Positions 10,643 to 22,417 are shown, counted from the first letter of the stretch. The stretch is DNA of 64,000 bases from Candidatus Absconditabacterales bacterium (GCA_023228925.1 JALOAF010000003.1:5533-69532); one strand, 5' to 3'. The notes: generated by a model from the sequence alone, not told the origin. Made by a program: numbers and translations.

Positions 10643-11689
10643 CTAAAGCGTATCTATTGTATAAAGTCTTATCAACAACTCATGAAAAATTGATCTTCTT
10701 TGAATGTCGTCCTTAAATTTTTCCATTCATTTTCCTTCACGAATTATTTTAATTGCTGTTTGTCTAAAAGAATTTCATTCTTGCTTAATTAACCTATCTA
10801 TTACTGACTTAAAAATATTAACAATTCATAAATCTTTCGAAGTCAGTTCATATATTTCTTTTGGAACATATTTTTCTTTTTGAGTTGGAATATGGTTTGT
10901 CAATTTAATATATTGTTCTTTATCAACCACTACAAAAGCATCCATAATTTGTCTTCTAGAAGATCTAGCAAGCACATTTTTATCATAAACCATCGCTTCA
11001 CTAGCACCTGCATCCAAAGCCAAAGCATTGTAACATTCAAAATTATTTTTTACATAAGTAGCTAATTGTGGAATGCTTACAGCTCCAACTACTCACATAT
11101 AAATAGTAGAATTATCTTTTGTACTACAAATAAAATTTCTATTGGCTGCTCCATACATTTTAGAGTCAAAGTGCATTTCATTGGCTCCTACTACATCTTC
11201 TCAATTTACCAACAAAACCGTAAAGTTTGCTAGCCCAAAATATAAATCATCCAATCATTTACCATTATTTAATGTCAACAAACCAATTTTTTCATTTAAT
11301 TTGTTTTGTACAAATAAAGGCTCTCAATTTTTATTAAATCCAAAAATCATTCTAGATTCAGTATTTGGCCAAAACATACTATAATCTTTTCCATTTCACA
11401 AATATACTCTTTCAAAAGTAGAGTGAGTTATTTTACCACAAGCTGTGTAATCAGCAGGACAAAAAAATGTACCATTTATTCCAGAGTCTCATCAAACTTT
11501 TTTAACAAGATTTTCTAAAGTATCTCCTCATTTATCTGCTAAAGATGTAACAACATAGTGTTCTCAATCTAAAATAACTTTGATAACTCTAATTGGTTTT
11601 CCTCCTCTATTTTCTAATAAAAGTTCTTTATAAGCAAAAACATTTCAAATAAAAAACAAGGTCATAAAAGCTAAAATTAGTTTTTTCAT
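10643..11689 (-). CDS. Secreted phosphodiester glycosidase-like protein (NAGPA/DUF2233 domain)
   Basis: The 348-residue protein starts with a signal peptide (MKKLILAFMTLFFI...). The segment ALALDAGASEAMVYDKNV near residue 225 and RRQIMDAFVVV match the NAGPA-domain pattern (AlnLDGGGSttMvv...p...R.v..al.v). GINGTFFCPADYTACGK near 75 matches the family's earlier GiNagyF box. Such proteins hydrolyse sugar phosphodiesters or act in surface polysaccharide metabolism. The family's DGGGS is DAGAS here, so activity is uncertain. A C-terminal tail of about 100 residues is not recognised. The protein is probably exported. Confidence 0.72.
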
Positions 11690-11763
11690 AATTTATTTTA
11701 AAACAAATAAATACAACAAATAATTTACAACAAACATTTTACATCTTCTCGTCTTTCTTTTGA

Positions 11764-12234
11764 TTATATTTCTATAACATAATTTACAGGACCATCATTT
11801 ACACTCTCTACTTCCATCATTCCGCCAAATTCTCAAGTTTTTACAATAAAGTTTTCTTTCAATTTATCAACAAAATAGTTGTAAATTTTTTCAGCTTTTC
11901 CATATTCTCAACTGGCCGAAAAATCCATTTTTGTTCATTTTTTATTATCAGCATAAAGTGTAAAATTTGATATTACTAATATTTCTCAATTTAAATCAAC
12001 TAATGTAGCATCCAATCTTCAATCTTCACTTTTAAGCCATCTCATTCTAAAAAATTTTTCAACAAACTTATTTATTTTATGTGTAGCATTTTCAAAGTCT
12101 AAATTGGTGGTTTTTTTTGAAACTCAAAAATATATTAAAACTCAATTATTTATTTTTTCTTCTTTTTGGATATCTCAATAATCATCCAAAACTTTAACTG
12201 ACGCACTACTTACATTTTGTATTATCAATTTCAT
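11764..12234 (-). CDS. dtd: D-aminoacyl-tRNA deacylase
   Basis: The 156-residue protein matches DTD over its whole length: MKLIIQNVSSASVKV at the start, ILVISNFTLYAD in the middle (family SQFTLYAD) and SVNDGPVNYVIEI at the end (family xNDGPVT). DTD removes D-amino acids, and also Gly, from mischarged tRNAs. In a code-25 cell, with an extra tRNA-Gly, its glycine-deacylating activity could matter; that is a thought, not evidence. The ATG at 12234 is the family start. Confidence 0.92.
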
Positions 12235-12352
12235 TTTTTATAGTAAATTTTAAATCACTTTATATACTCTAAAATCCTTTAAAGATTTTTTGCAAGAATA
12301 AGATTTCAAAATAATATCATGCAATGAATTTATAACTTTACAAATTTATTTT

Positions 12353-14128
12353 TTAACTTCTATCAAACATTTTGTCTACATTAGTTTTTTCTATTTTAAC
12401 AAAAAATGGTCTACCATGCTGACAAACAAACATTCCATCAATAGTTTCAAATCATTCTTTTACTAAATTAGCCATTTGGTCATAAGACAACTTATGTCAG
12501 GCCTTAATAGATATTTTACAAGCTTTAGTAGCAAAAACTCAATCCAAAACATGATCAAAACTTATTTTTTCTAGATATAATATGTGATTAAACAAGGTTT
12601 CTAAATCAACAGGATAAGTAATAAATATATGAGGAACAGCATAAACAACCATCACATTTTCTGATAACAAAGAACAATCAAATCACAGTTCATTGAGTTG
12701 AGCTATTTTTTCTTGTAAATCGGGAATATCTGTAACATTAAATTTAACTGGCTGTAATAGTAATTCTTTTTTTAAATTTGTAGTTTTTTTCATATTTTCA
12801 AATGCTATTCTCTCAGCCAAAGCATGTTGATCTATATAATAAATAGCATCATTTGATTGTAAAACAATATAACTATTCCATAATTGTCACACTATTTGAT
12901 AATCTCAAATACTTGAATTAGAGTATATTTTAGCTTCTTCTACAAAATCAAAGCTTTGATTATTTGATAATGTAAAATCTTTTGCTCTTTGGTTTTGAAA
13001 TCAAAAAACATTTCTTTCTTCTTTATTATTGAAATCTTTACTACCCAAAAAAACATTTTGTCATGAGGGTTTGTTGAAAGAATTTTGATTATATTTAAAA
13101 TTTGTTGATCAAGAAAACTCATGAACAAAATTTGCTATTTTGTTTTCAGATAGACACTTATAGACAGAGTTATAGACAATTTGATAAATTTTTTGAGAAT
13201 CAATAAATTTTACCTGCAATTTGGAAGGATGGACATTCACATCTATCAATTCTGATTTCATATCCAACATTATTACTACTAAAGGATATTCTCAAGGAGC
13301 AATTTGCCTATTGTAAGCATCCATTATTGCTTTATAAATTATTTTATCCTGTATAGGTCTAGAATTTACATATATTTTAATATTTTCTGAAGAACCAAAA
13401 CGAAGTGTAGGATCAGAAACTAGTCATCTTATTTTTAAATCATCGTCAGTATAATCAAGTGTTTTTAAATTATTTTTCCAATCTTTTTTATATATACTCT
13501 CTACTCTATCTATCAAATTATTGTTAGCTTTTAAATCAAATATAGGCTTATCGTTTTTTTTAAAAGTAAATTCTTTGTCATAATGCCACAATGCTATATC
13601 AACAAAATAATTGTAACAATAATAAAATTCTGTTTGTGTAGATTTTAAAAATTTTAATCTAGCTGGAACGTTATAAAACAGATCTTCAACACTAATAATT
13701 GTCCCATTTTTAAATGGAACTGGAACATGGTTTAAAATTTGTTCTGTTCATCTTTTAGTTAATTTAGTCCCTATTTCACTATAAGCTGTTTTGGACAAAA
13801 CGGTAATTTTAGAGACTTCAGCTATACTAGCTAATGCTTCTCATCTAAATCAATAACTAGAAATAGATAATAAATCTTCATCTGTTTTTATTTTTGAAGT
13901 AGCATATCTTTCCAACAATAAATCCATATCAGAAAGTTGTATTCAATCTCAATTATCTTGTACACTTATTAAGTTTTTTCATCCATCTACAATATTTATT
14001 TCAAGTTTTGTTGCTCAAGCATCAATACTATTTTCTACAAGTTCTTTTAAAACATTGGACGGTCTATTTACCACTTCTCATGCTTTAAGTCTATTTATGA
14101 CATAATCTGCCAATTTATTTATAGCCAT
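12353..14128 (-). CDS. mutL: DNA mismatch repair protein MutL with endonuclease motif
   Basis: The 591-residue protein has the GHKL ATPase domain ([10 protein letters not shown] near residue 30, DNGDGI, then the YATSKI loop) and [13 protein letters not shown] near 310. The C-terminal domain has [12 protein letters not shown], which fits the DQHA(X)2E(X)4E endonuclease motif, and ends with CQHGRPF. It is thus of the nicking type used by bacteria without MutH. The start ATG at 14128 gives [17 protein letters not shown], as expected. Glycines of the ATP lid are partly TGA. No mutS is in the window. Confidence 0.94.
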
Positions 14129-14276
14129 TTCTCAAAGTCAATTCTTATATAAAAACAATTATAACTCTCTTCTATTTTTTTTACTTGAATTTTCAACCAA
14201 GAATTATAATAATTACAAACAGTAATACAATTATTATATAATATAAGATATTAATATACCATAACAACAATATTTA

Positions 14277-14678
14277 ATGCAAAAAGAAAAATTTATAAAA
14301 ACAATAACAAAACATGGGAATAAAATAAAAATTTTTTGAACAATTTTTGCAATATTAGCTATGATAGTTGCTGCTAGAACTTATATAAACTATAATACAA
14401 TAACAGAAGCAATAGATAAGGTAAAACATGACATTCATTCAGTAGAAGATGAAATTGCATATTCAAACAATTTTTTGAAATATTATTTAGATTCAGAATA
14501 TTCAGAATATTTTTTAGCCCATAAAAACAATGCATTATTTGATTGAGAGTTTATTATTAAATTTCAAGCTCCTTCTGAAAAAGAAACAAATCAAAAAAAC
14601 AATGAAAATAAAAACATAATTCAAAGTCCCCAAGAATCCCGACAACATTTTATAAAATCTAAAATAGACAAAAAATAA
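14277..14678 (+). CDS. Single-span membrane protein, FtsB/DivIC-like septum initiator candidate
   Basis: The 133-residue protein has a short basic cytoplasmic N-terminus, one membrane span (about residues 17-36), a heptad-like helix (ITEAIDKVKHDIHSVEDEI) and then EYFLAHKNNALFDGEFII. This resembles FtsB/DivIC: membrane span, coiled coil, then a conserved segment ending in GE. The Gln/Asn-rich tail is variable. Divisome function is an inference from architecture; sequence similarity is weak. It is divergent from mutL and followed after 39 bases by a lipoprotein gene, probably in one transcript. Confidence 0.5.
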
Positions 14679-14717
14679 TTTATTAAAACATTTTTTAACC
14701 TTTAAATAAAACTTAAA

Positions 14718-15203
14718 ATGAAAAAACTATTGGCCTTAATTTTAGTTTTAATATCAACGAGTTTAATTCTAAGTGCTTGTTGAAAAAAATTAGAAATTAC
14801 TAATTGAGACAAAGTCACTCTAGTTTACAGCTCTTTTTCAAAAGATAACACAACAATTGAAAAAGATAAAAAAGTAATTTTAACTGTATGACTAGAACAA
14901 AGTTTCCCTGCTTTTGAATTTGAATTATTGTGAATGAAAAAATGAGAAACAAAAAAATTTAAATCAACAAACGAAAATGGATATGCTATAAAATATGACA
15001 ACAGTAAAGTTCAATGAATAGATCCTGAGATATTTCACAGTATAAAGGTTGAACCAAAAGTATGAGAAATTATATCATTATGAAAAATGAATTGAGTAGT
15101 TGTACAAGTCTCTACAGGTAATGTAATTATAGATTTCAACCCAAACTATACTCGTGAAGAAGTATCTTTTAAAATAAAGGTTTTAGAAGTAGAAAGAAAA
15201 TAA
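14718..15203 (+). CDS. Lipoprotein with SlyD/FKBP-like fold
   Basis: The 161-residue protein has a signal peptide ending LSAC (lipobox Cys near residue 21). The mature part reads DKVTLVYSS near the start, FELLGMKKGETKKF in the middle, and FNPNYTREEVSFKIKVLEVE at the end. The order (DkVtl.Y, Gm..Ge...f, DfNp.lage.l.F.vkVl.v) is that of FKBP-type peptidyl-prolyl isomerases of the SlyD type. It would assist folding outside the membrane. Some active-site aromatic residues are not obvious, so it may be binding only. Internal Gly codons are TGA. Confidence 0.68.
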
Positions 15204-15306
15204 TAAAAAAATATAATAATACTTATTATGTATGACCTAAATAATTGTGTTATTATATAAATGATAACAATAACTATAAAATATATTATTCTACAAAAAT
15301 ATATAA

Positions 15307-16884
15307 TTATTTAAACATCTCTTTGGCTGAATTTTTGATTGAATATCAATTTAGGAATTCTTCTAAATGAGGTTTTTTCTTTATTAGCAAATCTAAACTA
15401 TTCTTCAAATCTTCAAAAGAGACAGATTTAGGATAAACATATGTAACAGGATCTAACAATCATGTCGGTCTAATAATTTGTTCAACAACTTGGTCCGACA
15501 AATCCAATTCATATTGAGCTGGTGTAGCAGAAAGAAAAATAGTTTTTGCCCCCTTTTTTTGCTTTTGTAAAATCAAAGACAATTGATTTTCTCAACGAGC
15601 TTTTGCTATTTTTTCCGAATTAGCTATCACTTCTTTGTAAGTATCAGACATATCATCTAAAACATCTTTATAATTTTCTTCATCATCAATTTCTTTCCGA
15701 TTTAAAATCATTTCAAGTTCAGCAAAATTTAATGGACGATGATCAATTGCACTTGGAAGACGAAAACCATGTTTTACTAAATTTATTTTTCTTGATCTAT
15801 CTGCTTGTGGCATAGCCTGCAACTGAGGAACTGTCATATGTGACTCATCTATAACCAAACACATATCTTCAGGAAAATAATCAAAAATAGTACTAGGAGC
15901 TTCTCAAGGTAATCTACGATCAAAATACATAGAATAATTTTCAATTCCATTTACAAATCCAGTTTCTCTAATCATTCTAATATCATATTCTACTCTCTTT
16001 TTTATTCTTTCTGCTTCAAGCAATTGTCATTTTTTTTCAAACTCCTTTGTTCTCATCTTTTTTTCAATATCCATTCTTTCCAATATTTCTTCCAAATGAG
16101 AATCATCTTGTATAAATTGAGTTGCTGGCCAAACTATAACTTTATTTGGATGCCCTCCTCCATAATACAATTGTCACATATCCTTTTCTTCCACCAATTT
16201 CATTGTAGTAGAGTCTCTAAATTCTATCTTTTCCAACTGATCGTCATTAAAAATACATCTATAAACAAATCTTTCTGTACTAGTAAATATATCTAAAATT
16301 TCTCATCTAAAATCAAACATACCATGTTCTATTTTGCCATGAACAGGCTTATATTGCATTTTCAAAAGTTGTCATTTTAATTCTTTGAAAGAATATTTTT
16401 TTCAAGATTCTAAAATCAAACAATTTTCCTGAAAAAATCTTTTTTGTCATAAACCATAAAGAGAAGAGACCGAAGCAACTACAATTACATCATTTCTACT
16501 CAATAAAGACGCCATAGTAGCTAATCTATACATTTCTATTTCTTGATTTATGGTAGCTTCTTTTTCTATATACAATCACTGAGCTGGCAAATAAGACTCT
16601 GGTTGATAATAATCAAAATAAGAAACAAAGTAGTGAACTGCATTATTTGGAAAAAAATGTTTTAATTCTGTAGCTAATTGCGCAGCCAAAGTTTTATTGT
16701 GAGAAATTAATAATGTTGGTTTATTCAAATGTTGAATGATATTTGCTATAGTAAATGTCTTACCGGTTCCTGTAGCTCCAAGCAAAGTTTGAACATTTTT
16801 TCCATTACCAAATCAATCTATAATTTGTTTTATAGCTTTAGGTTGATCTCCAGCTGGCTTAAATTGAGATTTCAAATCAAACAT
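15307..16884 (-). CDS. uvrB: UvrB lacking the C-terminal helicase domain
   Basis: The first 430 residues are clearly Uvr[12 protein letters not shown], Walker [14 protein letters not shown] near 36, the beta-hairpin region [38 protein letters not shown], Walker B VIDESH, and SATPAQYEL...IIRPTGLLDP. Family proteins then continue about 240 residues with the second RecA-like domain and the UvrC-binding segment. Here a short unrelated tail ([21 protein letters not shown]...) ends at TAA after 525 residues. The 100 bases after the stop are A/T-rich and non-coding in all frames, so no simple frameshift is seen. UvrB normally loads onto damage with UvrA and recruits UvrC; without motifs IV-VI its ATPase should be impaired. 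Confidence 0.88.
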
Positions 16885-16944
16885 ATTTTCAATAATCAAT
16901 TAAACAAAATATAGTATAGAAATAACTTATATTTTCTCAATAGA

Positions 16945-16976
16945 AAAAAGTCCTTAACTTTAAGAAAAGGACTTAG
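16945..16976 (-). terminator. Terminator of ndk
   Basis: Arms AAGTCCTT and AAGGACTT pair on the minus strand with a T run behind, 12 bases past the ndk stop. Confidence 0.75.
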
Positions 16977-16987
16977 AATATGTTTTA

Positions 16988-17401
16988 TTATAACTCTAAA
17001 CCAAAAAAGAAATCACATTCTCTTTTTGCATCTTCTTCTGAATCAGAAGCATGACAAACATTTCTCATGACATCTATTCCAAAAGAAGCTCTAAGAGTTC
17101 CCTCAGTGGCCTTTGATGGGTTGACATTACCAAGAAGTGTTTTCAACTCCTCTATAGCATTGTCTTTTTCTAACATCACAACTACAATTTCATCAGAAGA
17201 CATATAGTCTGTTAGCTGAGAGAAAAAAAACTTATCTTTCTTTTTAAAATAAAAGCTACAAGCCTCCTCTTTTGTAAGACGAACTGTTGCTTCCAACAAG
17301 ATTTTAAATCCTTTGTCAAGAATAGCCTTTCTTATGTAAAAACCATCATACAAAAAACCAGGCTTAATAATCAATAAAGTTTTGTTTTTAAATTTTTTCA
17401 T
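16988..17401 (-). CDS. ndk: Nucleoside diphosphate kinase
   Basis: The 137-residue protein transfers phosphate between nucleoside tri- and diphosphates. It opens with TLLIIKPGFLYDG and ends with the catalytic histidine motif NVCHASDSEEDA (phospho-His near residue 115). GTLRASFGID is the family nucleotide-binding box. Length is standard. Unusually for this window, all seven glycines are GGN and no TGA occurs. It sits alone between two terminators. Confidence 0.95.
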   Translation of the reverse strand: MKKFKNKTLLIIKPGFLYDGFYIRKAILDKGFKILLEATVRLTKEEACSFYFKKKDKFFFSQLTDYMSSDEIVVVMLEKDNAIEELKTLLGNVNPSKATEGTLRASFGIDVMRNVCHASDSEEDAKRECDFFFGLEL

Positions 17402-17482
17402 TTTTTTTATTTTTTAATTTTTATTAATTTTTGCAAAACATCTTATATATAAATACATCAAAAAATCAATATTTATTAAAAC

Positions 17483-17514
17483 AAAAAATCTCCAAATAAA
17501 TGGAGATTTTTATA
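17483..17514 (-). terminator. Terminator of rplI
   Basis: AAAAATCTCCA and TGGAGATTTTT form an 11-bp stem with a 6-base loop, followed by T-rich sequence on the minus strand. Confidence 0.75.
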
Positions 17515-17550
17515 TATTAATTATAATATTGTTTCTTAATTTTCTGTTGT

Positions 17551-18129
17551 TTATTCTACTTTTTTCTCTTTTATTTCTTCAGTTTTTACTTCTTCAACCT
17601 TTTCTTCTACTTCAATATTTTTAGCTTTAAATTTTTTTTCTACATCTTCTGGGTTTTCTGCTACAATTTTAACAGAGATATCTCATTTAATATCCTTGTA
17701 AATAAATGGTACCATATAATCTCATATTGTTGTGATTTTCTTTTTCATCTTAAAAAAATGATCTTCTACTTCTACTCCATACAGAGATTTTATTAGCTCA
17801 GCTATATTGGAAGCATCAATTTTTGCATACAAAGTAGCATCCTTATTTACCTTTCCAGTAAACACCAATCCTCAATCTTTTTCAATATTTTGTAAAAGTC
17901 ATTGAAAACCTGACGCTTTCTTTTCTCTTTCTTTTTTAGCAGATTCCATTTTTTGTGCATATTTGTTTATCATGTCAGCAGTAGCAAGAACGGCTATATT
18001 TTTTGGCAATAAAACATTTTTAGCATAAATGGGCTTTACTCTTACAATCTCAAACTTTTCTCAAAGATGTTTGTCTGATTCTAGTAAAATTACTTCAATT
18101 GTTCTGTTTATTAAACTTCTTCTTGGCAT
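17551..18129 (-). CDS. rplI: 50S ribosomal protein L9 with acidic/basic C-terminal tail
   Basis: The 192-residue protein has the L9 N-terminal domain (IEVILLESDKHLGEKFEIV, then YAKNVLLPKNIAV) and the C-terminal rRNA-binding domain. It is longer than usual (about 150): a Glu/Lys/Val-rich tail of about 35 residues (EVEEKVEEVKTEEIKEKK) follows. There is also a charged linker after the N-domain. The absence of L9 has been reported for many CPR phyla, so a clear L9 here is informative. The start at 18129 gives MPRRSLINRTIEV. Confidence 0.85.
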
Positions 18130-18243
18130 CAAAAAAAATTAATATCTAAAATAGAATTGAATAAATATATAAGAATCTAAAAACAAATTGCAACAAAATA
18201 TGTTGAAAATTTTATAAAATCATAAAAACCACACTAAATAGTC

Positions 18244-18392
18244 AAAGTTTCCAGTTGATAATATTTTTTTTTGGAAAAATCTTCTATAATCTCTATTTAT
18301 TCATAGATAATTTATTTGCTTGTTTAGTTTTTTAATTTCTCGTGTAAGTTTATAAAGGTATTAACTATTATAACTATTCAATTGGAAACTTT
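18244..18392. repeat. Long-range inverted repeat in the leader of rplI
   Basis: The gene-free stretch 18130-18479 contains AAAGTTTCCAGTTG at 18244-18257 and CAATTGGAAACTTT at 18379-18392, which pair over 14 bases with one G-U. The 121-base loop is A/T-rich. It would lie in the leader of the rplI transcript (minus strand) or mark a small RNA on either strand. Nothing else is apparent in the stretch. Confidence 0.45.
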
Positions 18393-18427
18393 CAAATTTT
18401 AATTTAAGCTGTTATTAAAAAACAACA

Positions 18428-18482
18428 AAAAAAAATTAAGATTTACTAATTTCTTTAAATAGGAAATTATCAATTAATCTTA
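18428..18482 (-). terminator. Terminator after the MurF-like gene
   Basis: On the minus strand AAGATT pairs with AATCTT and, inside, AATTTC with GAAATT, followed by a run of nine T. The 5' arm overlaps the stop codon. Confidence 0.55.
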
Positions 18483-19838
18483 TATCATTTTACCAAACCA
18501 ATCCCCTTTTTTGTTCTTCCACCAATTTGACTGTCTTGTAAGTTTATTAGAATCTTCTGGGTTTTTTAAAAGGATTTTAACAGCTTCTTCCAAAAATATT
18601 GTATTTTGACTTCCCTTAGCAACGATTAATTTTTTATTTTTACTTTTTTCTAATTCTTGTTTAAGGAAATTTCACAAAGTAATTGAATCATCAAACGAAT
18701 AAATCAAAGACATATTAAATCAAATTTTTTTCAACTCATCTTTTAAATGTTTATTCATATTTTCTCAAACCAAAAACAATTTATCTGCCATAGAATAGAC
18801 ATATCAAGCTAATTTTCTATGATCAGATTCTGTCAAATCTCACAACTCTCTCATATCTCAAAGAATAATTCGCAAATCACTATCAATAAATAAATTCTGT
18901 TTTATATTATAAACTGTATTTAAAACTTTTTTTACACTTAATGGAGATGAATTGTATGTAGAATCAAACAATATAGAATCAGATATTCCATTAAATACAG
19001 ATAATCTTCATGGCTGTAATTTATAATCTAAAAAAATATCTTCAAATTTTTCAAAAATAGACTGTTTTCATTCTCTATAGTTGATAATATCCAATATAGC
19101 CAAAGATACTCAAATATAACCATAATGTGCCTTTCATATTAAATTGGTTGTAATATTTATATTTTTTTCCTTAATTTTTAGATCAAAATTAGCTAAAAGC
19201 TTTCCTTCTTCATAAGAAAATTTCTCATTTTCAAAATTTATCTCTCATTCACTATTATGTCATTCTGTTTGATATGTTAAATAATCTATTTCCAAATTAT
19301 TTATCAAAGACATAGAATACAGATCATCTATATTCAAAAAAGCAAACTCTTTAGTATTTTCTATCATTTTCTTTTCTTCTTTAGCAATTTCATCTGGATT
19401 ACCAAATTGTAAAGAATGCACCGAATCTATAGCAGTAAACACACCAATATTTGGTTTTACAATTTCCAAAAGAAATTCCATTTCCAACGGACGATCTATT
19501 CCATATTCCAAAATTATTATATCATATGGCTTTTTTGAAAACAAAAATTTAATTACAATCTGGAAAAGGGTTTTTATAGATCAAAAAAAGGTGGGAACAA
19601 ACTCCTCTATTTCAAATATAGAAAGTGATAATCAAAGTTCTCAATTAAAGTTTTTTGTGGAAGTATATATTTTTTTATTGTTTATAAATTTAGATAAGCT
19701 TTGATAAATTATCATTCTTGCTGTTGTCTTACCTACACTTCAATTAATTCATACAACAAAAGCTTTATGTTTTTTAATATAATTTCTAGCAAAAAAAGCT
19801 AATAATTTATAATAAAAAGTAAAAATCTTTTTTTTCAT
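18480..19838 (-). CDS. Mur ligase family protein, MurF-like
   Basis: The 452-residue protein has the Mur ligase P-loop GINGSVGKTTA near residue 30 and a central-domain pattern ILEYGIDRPLEMEFLLEIVKPNIGVFTAID (MurF family EmG...pGei..l..i.kP.i..iTnig). Later come LQPGRLSVFNG, LFDSTYNSSP and RIILGDMRELG, as in MurF. MurF adds D-Ala-D-Ala to UDP-MurNAc-tripeptide. The family EMG is EYG here, and the N-terminal MurF domain is replaced by a short hydrophobic helix, so the substrate may differ. Glycines in the P-loop and in LGDMRELG are TGA. Confidence 0.78.
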
Positions 19839-19867
19839 TTTCTCAAACAAATGTTAAAACAAATACT

Positions 19868-21232
19868 TTATTTTCTTTCACTATTTTTTTGCTTATTAGG
19901 CATTTTTTTCATAATTTTATGTGCAGATTTTGAAACAATTTCCGATATGTTAAAGTCTTCTTCCTTCCTATTTAGTTGCTCTTTATTTTCAAATAATAAA
20001 ACCACGATTACCATAATAGGAACAGCCAATAAAACACCAAAAAATCACATAATCATTCCTCAAAAAACCATTCAAATAAATATTAAACTTGCATTAACTC
20101 ACAATGCTTTGTTCATAAAAATTGGCAAAAGCACATTTGTTAAAAGTAAATTTAACAATACATAAATTCAAGTTACCAACAAAGATAATCAAAATGCATT
20201 ATACAACATAGAAACAAGAAAAAGTATTAAACCAGAAATAAATGGTCAAATATAAGGAATAATATCCAATAGTCATATAAACAAAGCAATTAATAGTTTG
20301 TTTGGTATATGTATTCCAAACCATCACATAATTACCAACATAAGCCAAACAAAAAAAGTAACTATTATACTCATCAACAATCTAGCCTTAAACCATACTC
20401 ATAACTTTTTATACATCTTATTTATTTTCAAACGAGTAAGATTGTAGTCGTTTTTTCCTCATATTTTAGCTAAAAGGTTTGTGATTATATCTTTGTCTAT
20501 AGAAAAAAAGATAGCAAAAGTAATAAAAATTCAAAAATTAATCAAAAATTTTGTAAATCAAGAAACAAAAGATATTATTATAGTACCTGCTTTTGCTATA
20601 TATAGTTTTCCAAAAGAAATAAGCTCTGAAAGATGTTGTTGTAAAGCAGTTTGGAGTTGTTCTATAAACTGTAGGTTGGTAGAATTAGTAAAAATAAAAT
20701 CTTTAAATGAATCAGGCAAAAATTTCATATTCATAATCATACTATCTATACCTAATATATTTATAGTTTTCTGAAATTCTGCTAAATAATTTAATCACAA
20801 AGACACCAACTCAACAGTTTGTGAAATCAAAAATGGAACGAATATTAAAAAAATAAAAAACAAAACCAATATTACTATAAAATAAGACAAAACAACAGAC
20901 AGTCATCTTTTAATTTTTTTAGATTGAAATCGAGAAATAAACGACTCTACTATCATTGAAAAAATAAAAGCAGAAATAAGTAAAAAAATAAGATTTAAAG
21001 TATTGTATGCAAAATATCATATTACAACCACCAATAATCAAAACAATCGAAATTTAAACATATCTTTATTGGTCCGGGCATAAGATTTAAATCAAGAAGT
21101 CTGTTTGACTCTAGACTCTTCCATTTTTTTAAGTTCAAAAATCTCATCTAACTCGTTTTTTTTGGATTTAGACTTAAGTCTAAAAGAGGTTTTTTTCTTT
21201 AATTTATTAAGCCAATTGGATATTATTTTCAT
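19868..21232 (-). CDS. AI-2E/PerM family transporter
   Basis: The 454-residue integral membrane protein has about eight hydrophobic spans and the layout of AI-2E family permeases: two spans, a large soluble loop of about 150 residues, then a cluster of five or six spans. The charged N-terminus (KKKTSFRLKSKSKKNELDEIFELKK) is cytoplasmic. The C-terminal part reads ...PNKLLIALFIGLLDIIPYIGPFISG, close to the family box P.a..lg.l.aildlIPylGp. The substrate is unknown; some relatives are Na+/H+ antiporters. Its ATG overlaps the end of rnpA by 10 bases, so translation may be coupled. Confidence 0.8.
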
Positions 21233-21621
21233 ATTTTGCTCAAAAAGAATAAAAAATCATTTTTAAATTGCTTTAAAATATAATTATTAGTATCAGCTTT
21301 GTCAAACCTTTCGATCTGATTTTTTAATTCTCAAATATTTTTCTTGTTCAAACTAATAAATATTTTATAAAACCTAGTATTTATGTCTTTTTTTTCATAT
21401 CAATTCTCTTTTAAAAATCTCAAAATTGCCCTTTTTATAGATACCCTATGCACAGCTTTTTTATGATATTTTAGTGGGATATTTATAGAAATTTGATTAA
21501 ATTTTAAATTTGGATATTGATCAAAATAAAAAAAACCAAAAAATTTTGCTGAAAAATATTTTCTCTTTCTTATCAAAAAATTAATATCTTTTCATTTTAA
21601 TCTAAATTTAGTTTTGAACAT
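21223..21621 (-). CDS. rnpA: Ribonuclease P protein component
   Basis: The 132-residue basic protein opens FKTKFRLKGKDINFLIRKRKYFSAKFFGFF, like RnpA (...L....dF..vfk.gkr......l), and has HKKAVHRVSIKRAILRFLKE, which corresponds to the family RNR motif region K.vgkAV.RNriKR.lRE. The exact RNR is HRV here, so similarity is moderate. RnpA helps the RNase P RNA cut the 5' leader of tRNAs. The frame reads through a TGA and ends at TAA inside the start of the next gene. I did not find the RNA subunit in this window. Confidence 0.65.
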
Positions 21622-21693
21622 AATAAGTAGGAAATAAAAAGAAAAGCTTGAATATTGTTAAATAAGCAGTAATTGATTGCTATAAATTGTAAA

Positions 21694-22389
21694 TTATGAA
21701 TAATTGACCCTTCTCCAGTTTCATTCTTTTAAATTTCAAAGCAAAAATTGACCTTCTGTGGTTCTTTGTAAATCTAAAATCTGATATCATAATCAATTTA
21801 ATATTCTACGAATATGTCTTTTTTTTCATTCTCAAAGTATTATTTTCACAAAGAATCATTTTTTGTTTTCAAAAAATTTAGCAGTTTTGATTGTGAGCAA
21901 ATCTCATTGATCTAAAACTCATTTTTTCATTTTTTTGTAATCATTTAAGGAAAGATTTTTATCAATTTGCACTAAATACTCTTTTTCAACAGCATATTTT
22001 GGGTGCTGTAATTTATTTACTAAGGCCGAATCGTTTGTTAGAATCAATAGTCCTCTACTATCCTTATCAAGTCTCCCAATATAAAAATAGTTTTGAAATT
22101 CTTTTGGTAAAATTTTGTATATCGTTTTATTGTGTTTATCGTTTTTTGAACAAACAAAACCAACTGGCTTATTAAAAAGTATAACATCCAAACTTTGATT
22201 TAAATCTTTTATAGTTGTTTTTATTCCCTTTCATCTAATTTCCAACAAATCTCACATTTTTACTTCTTGTGAATAAGATTCTACCAATTCATCATTTAAA
22301 AAAACCTTTCAAGATTGAACCAAAGAAACAAAAGTCCTCCTAGATAAATTTAGATTTTCTTGTACATATTTATTTAAACGAATACCCAT
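21694..22389 (-). CDS. Pseudouridine synthase, RsuA family
   Basis: The 231-residue protein has an S4-like N-terminus (MGIRLNKYVQENLNLSRRTFVSLVQSGKVFLN) and then the RsuA/RluE core: ILFNKPVGFVCS, the catalytic-Asp segment YIGRLDKDSRGLLILTND (catalytic Asp in RLDKDS), EKEYLV, and RHIRRILNGLGYQILDLQRT near the end. It makes pseudouridine in rRNA; whether the target is 16S or 23S cannot be said. The C-terminus GNLKEGNWRRV is the usual end. Several conserved glycines are TGA. Confidence 0.9.
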
Positions 22390-22417
22390 ATTTTAAAACA
22401 AAATAAATTTAAGTTAA

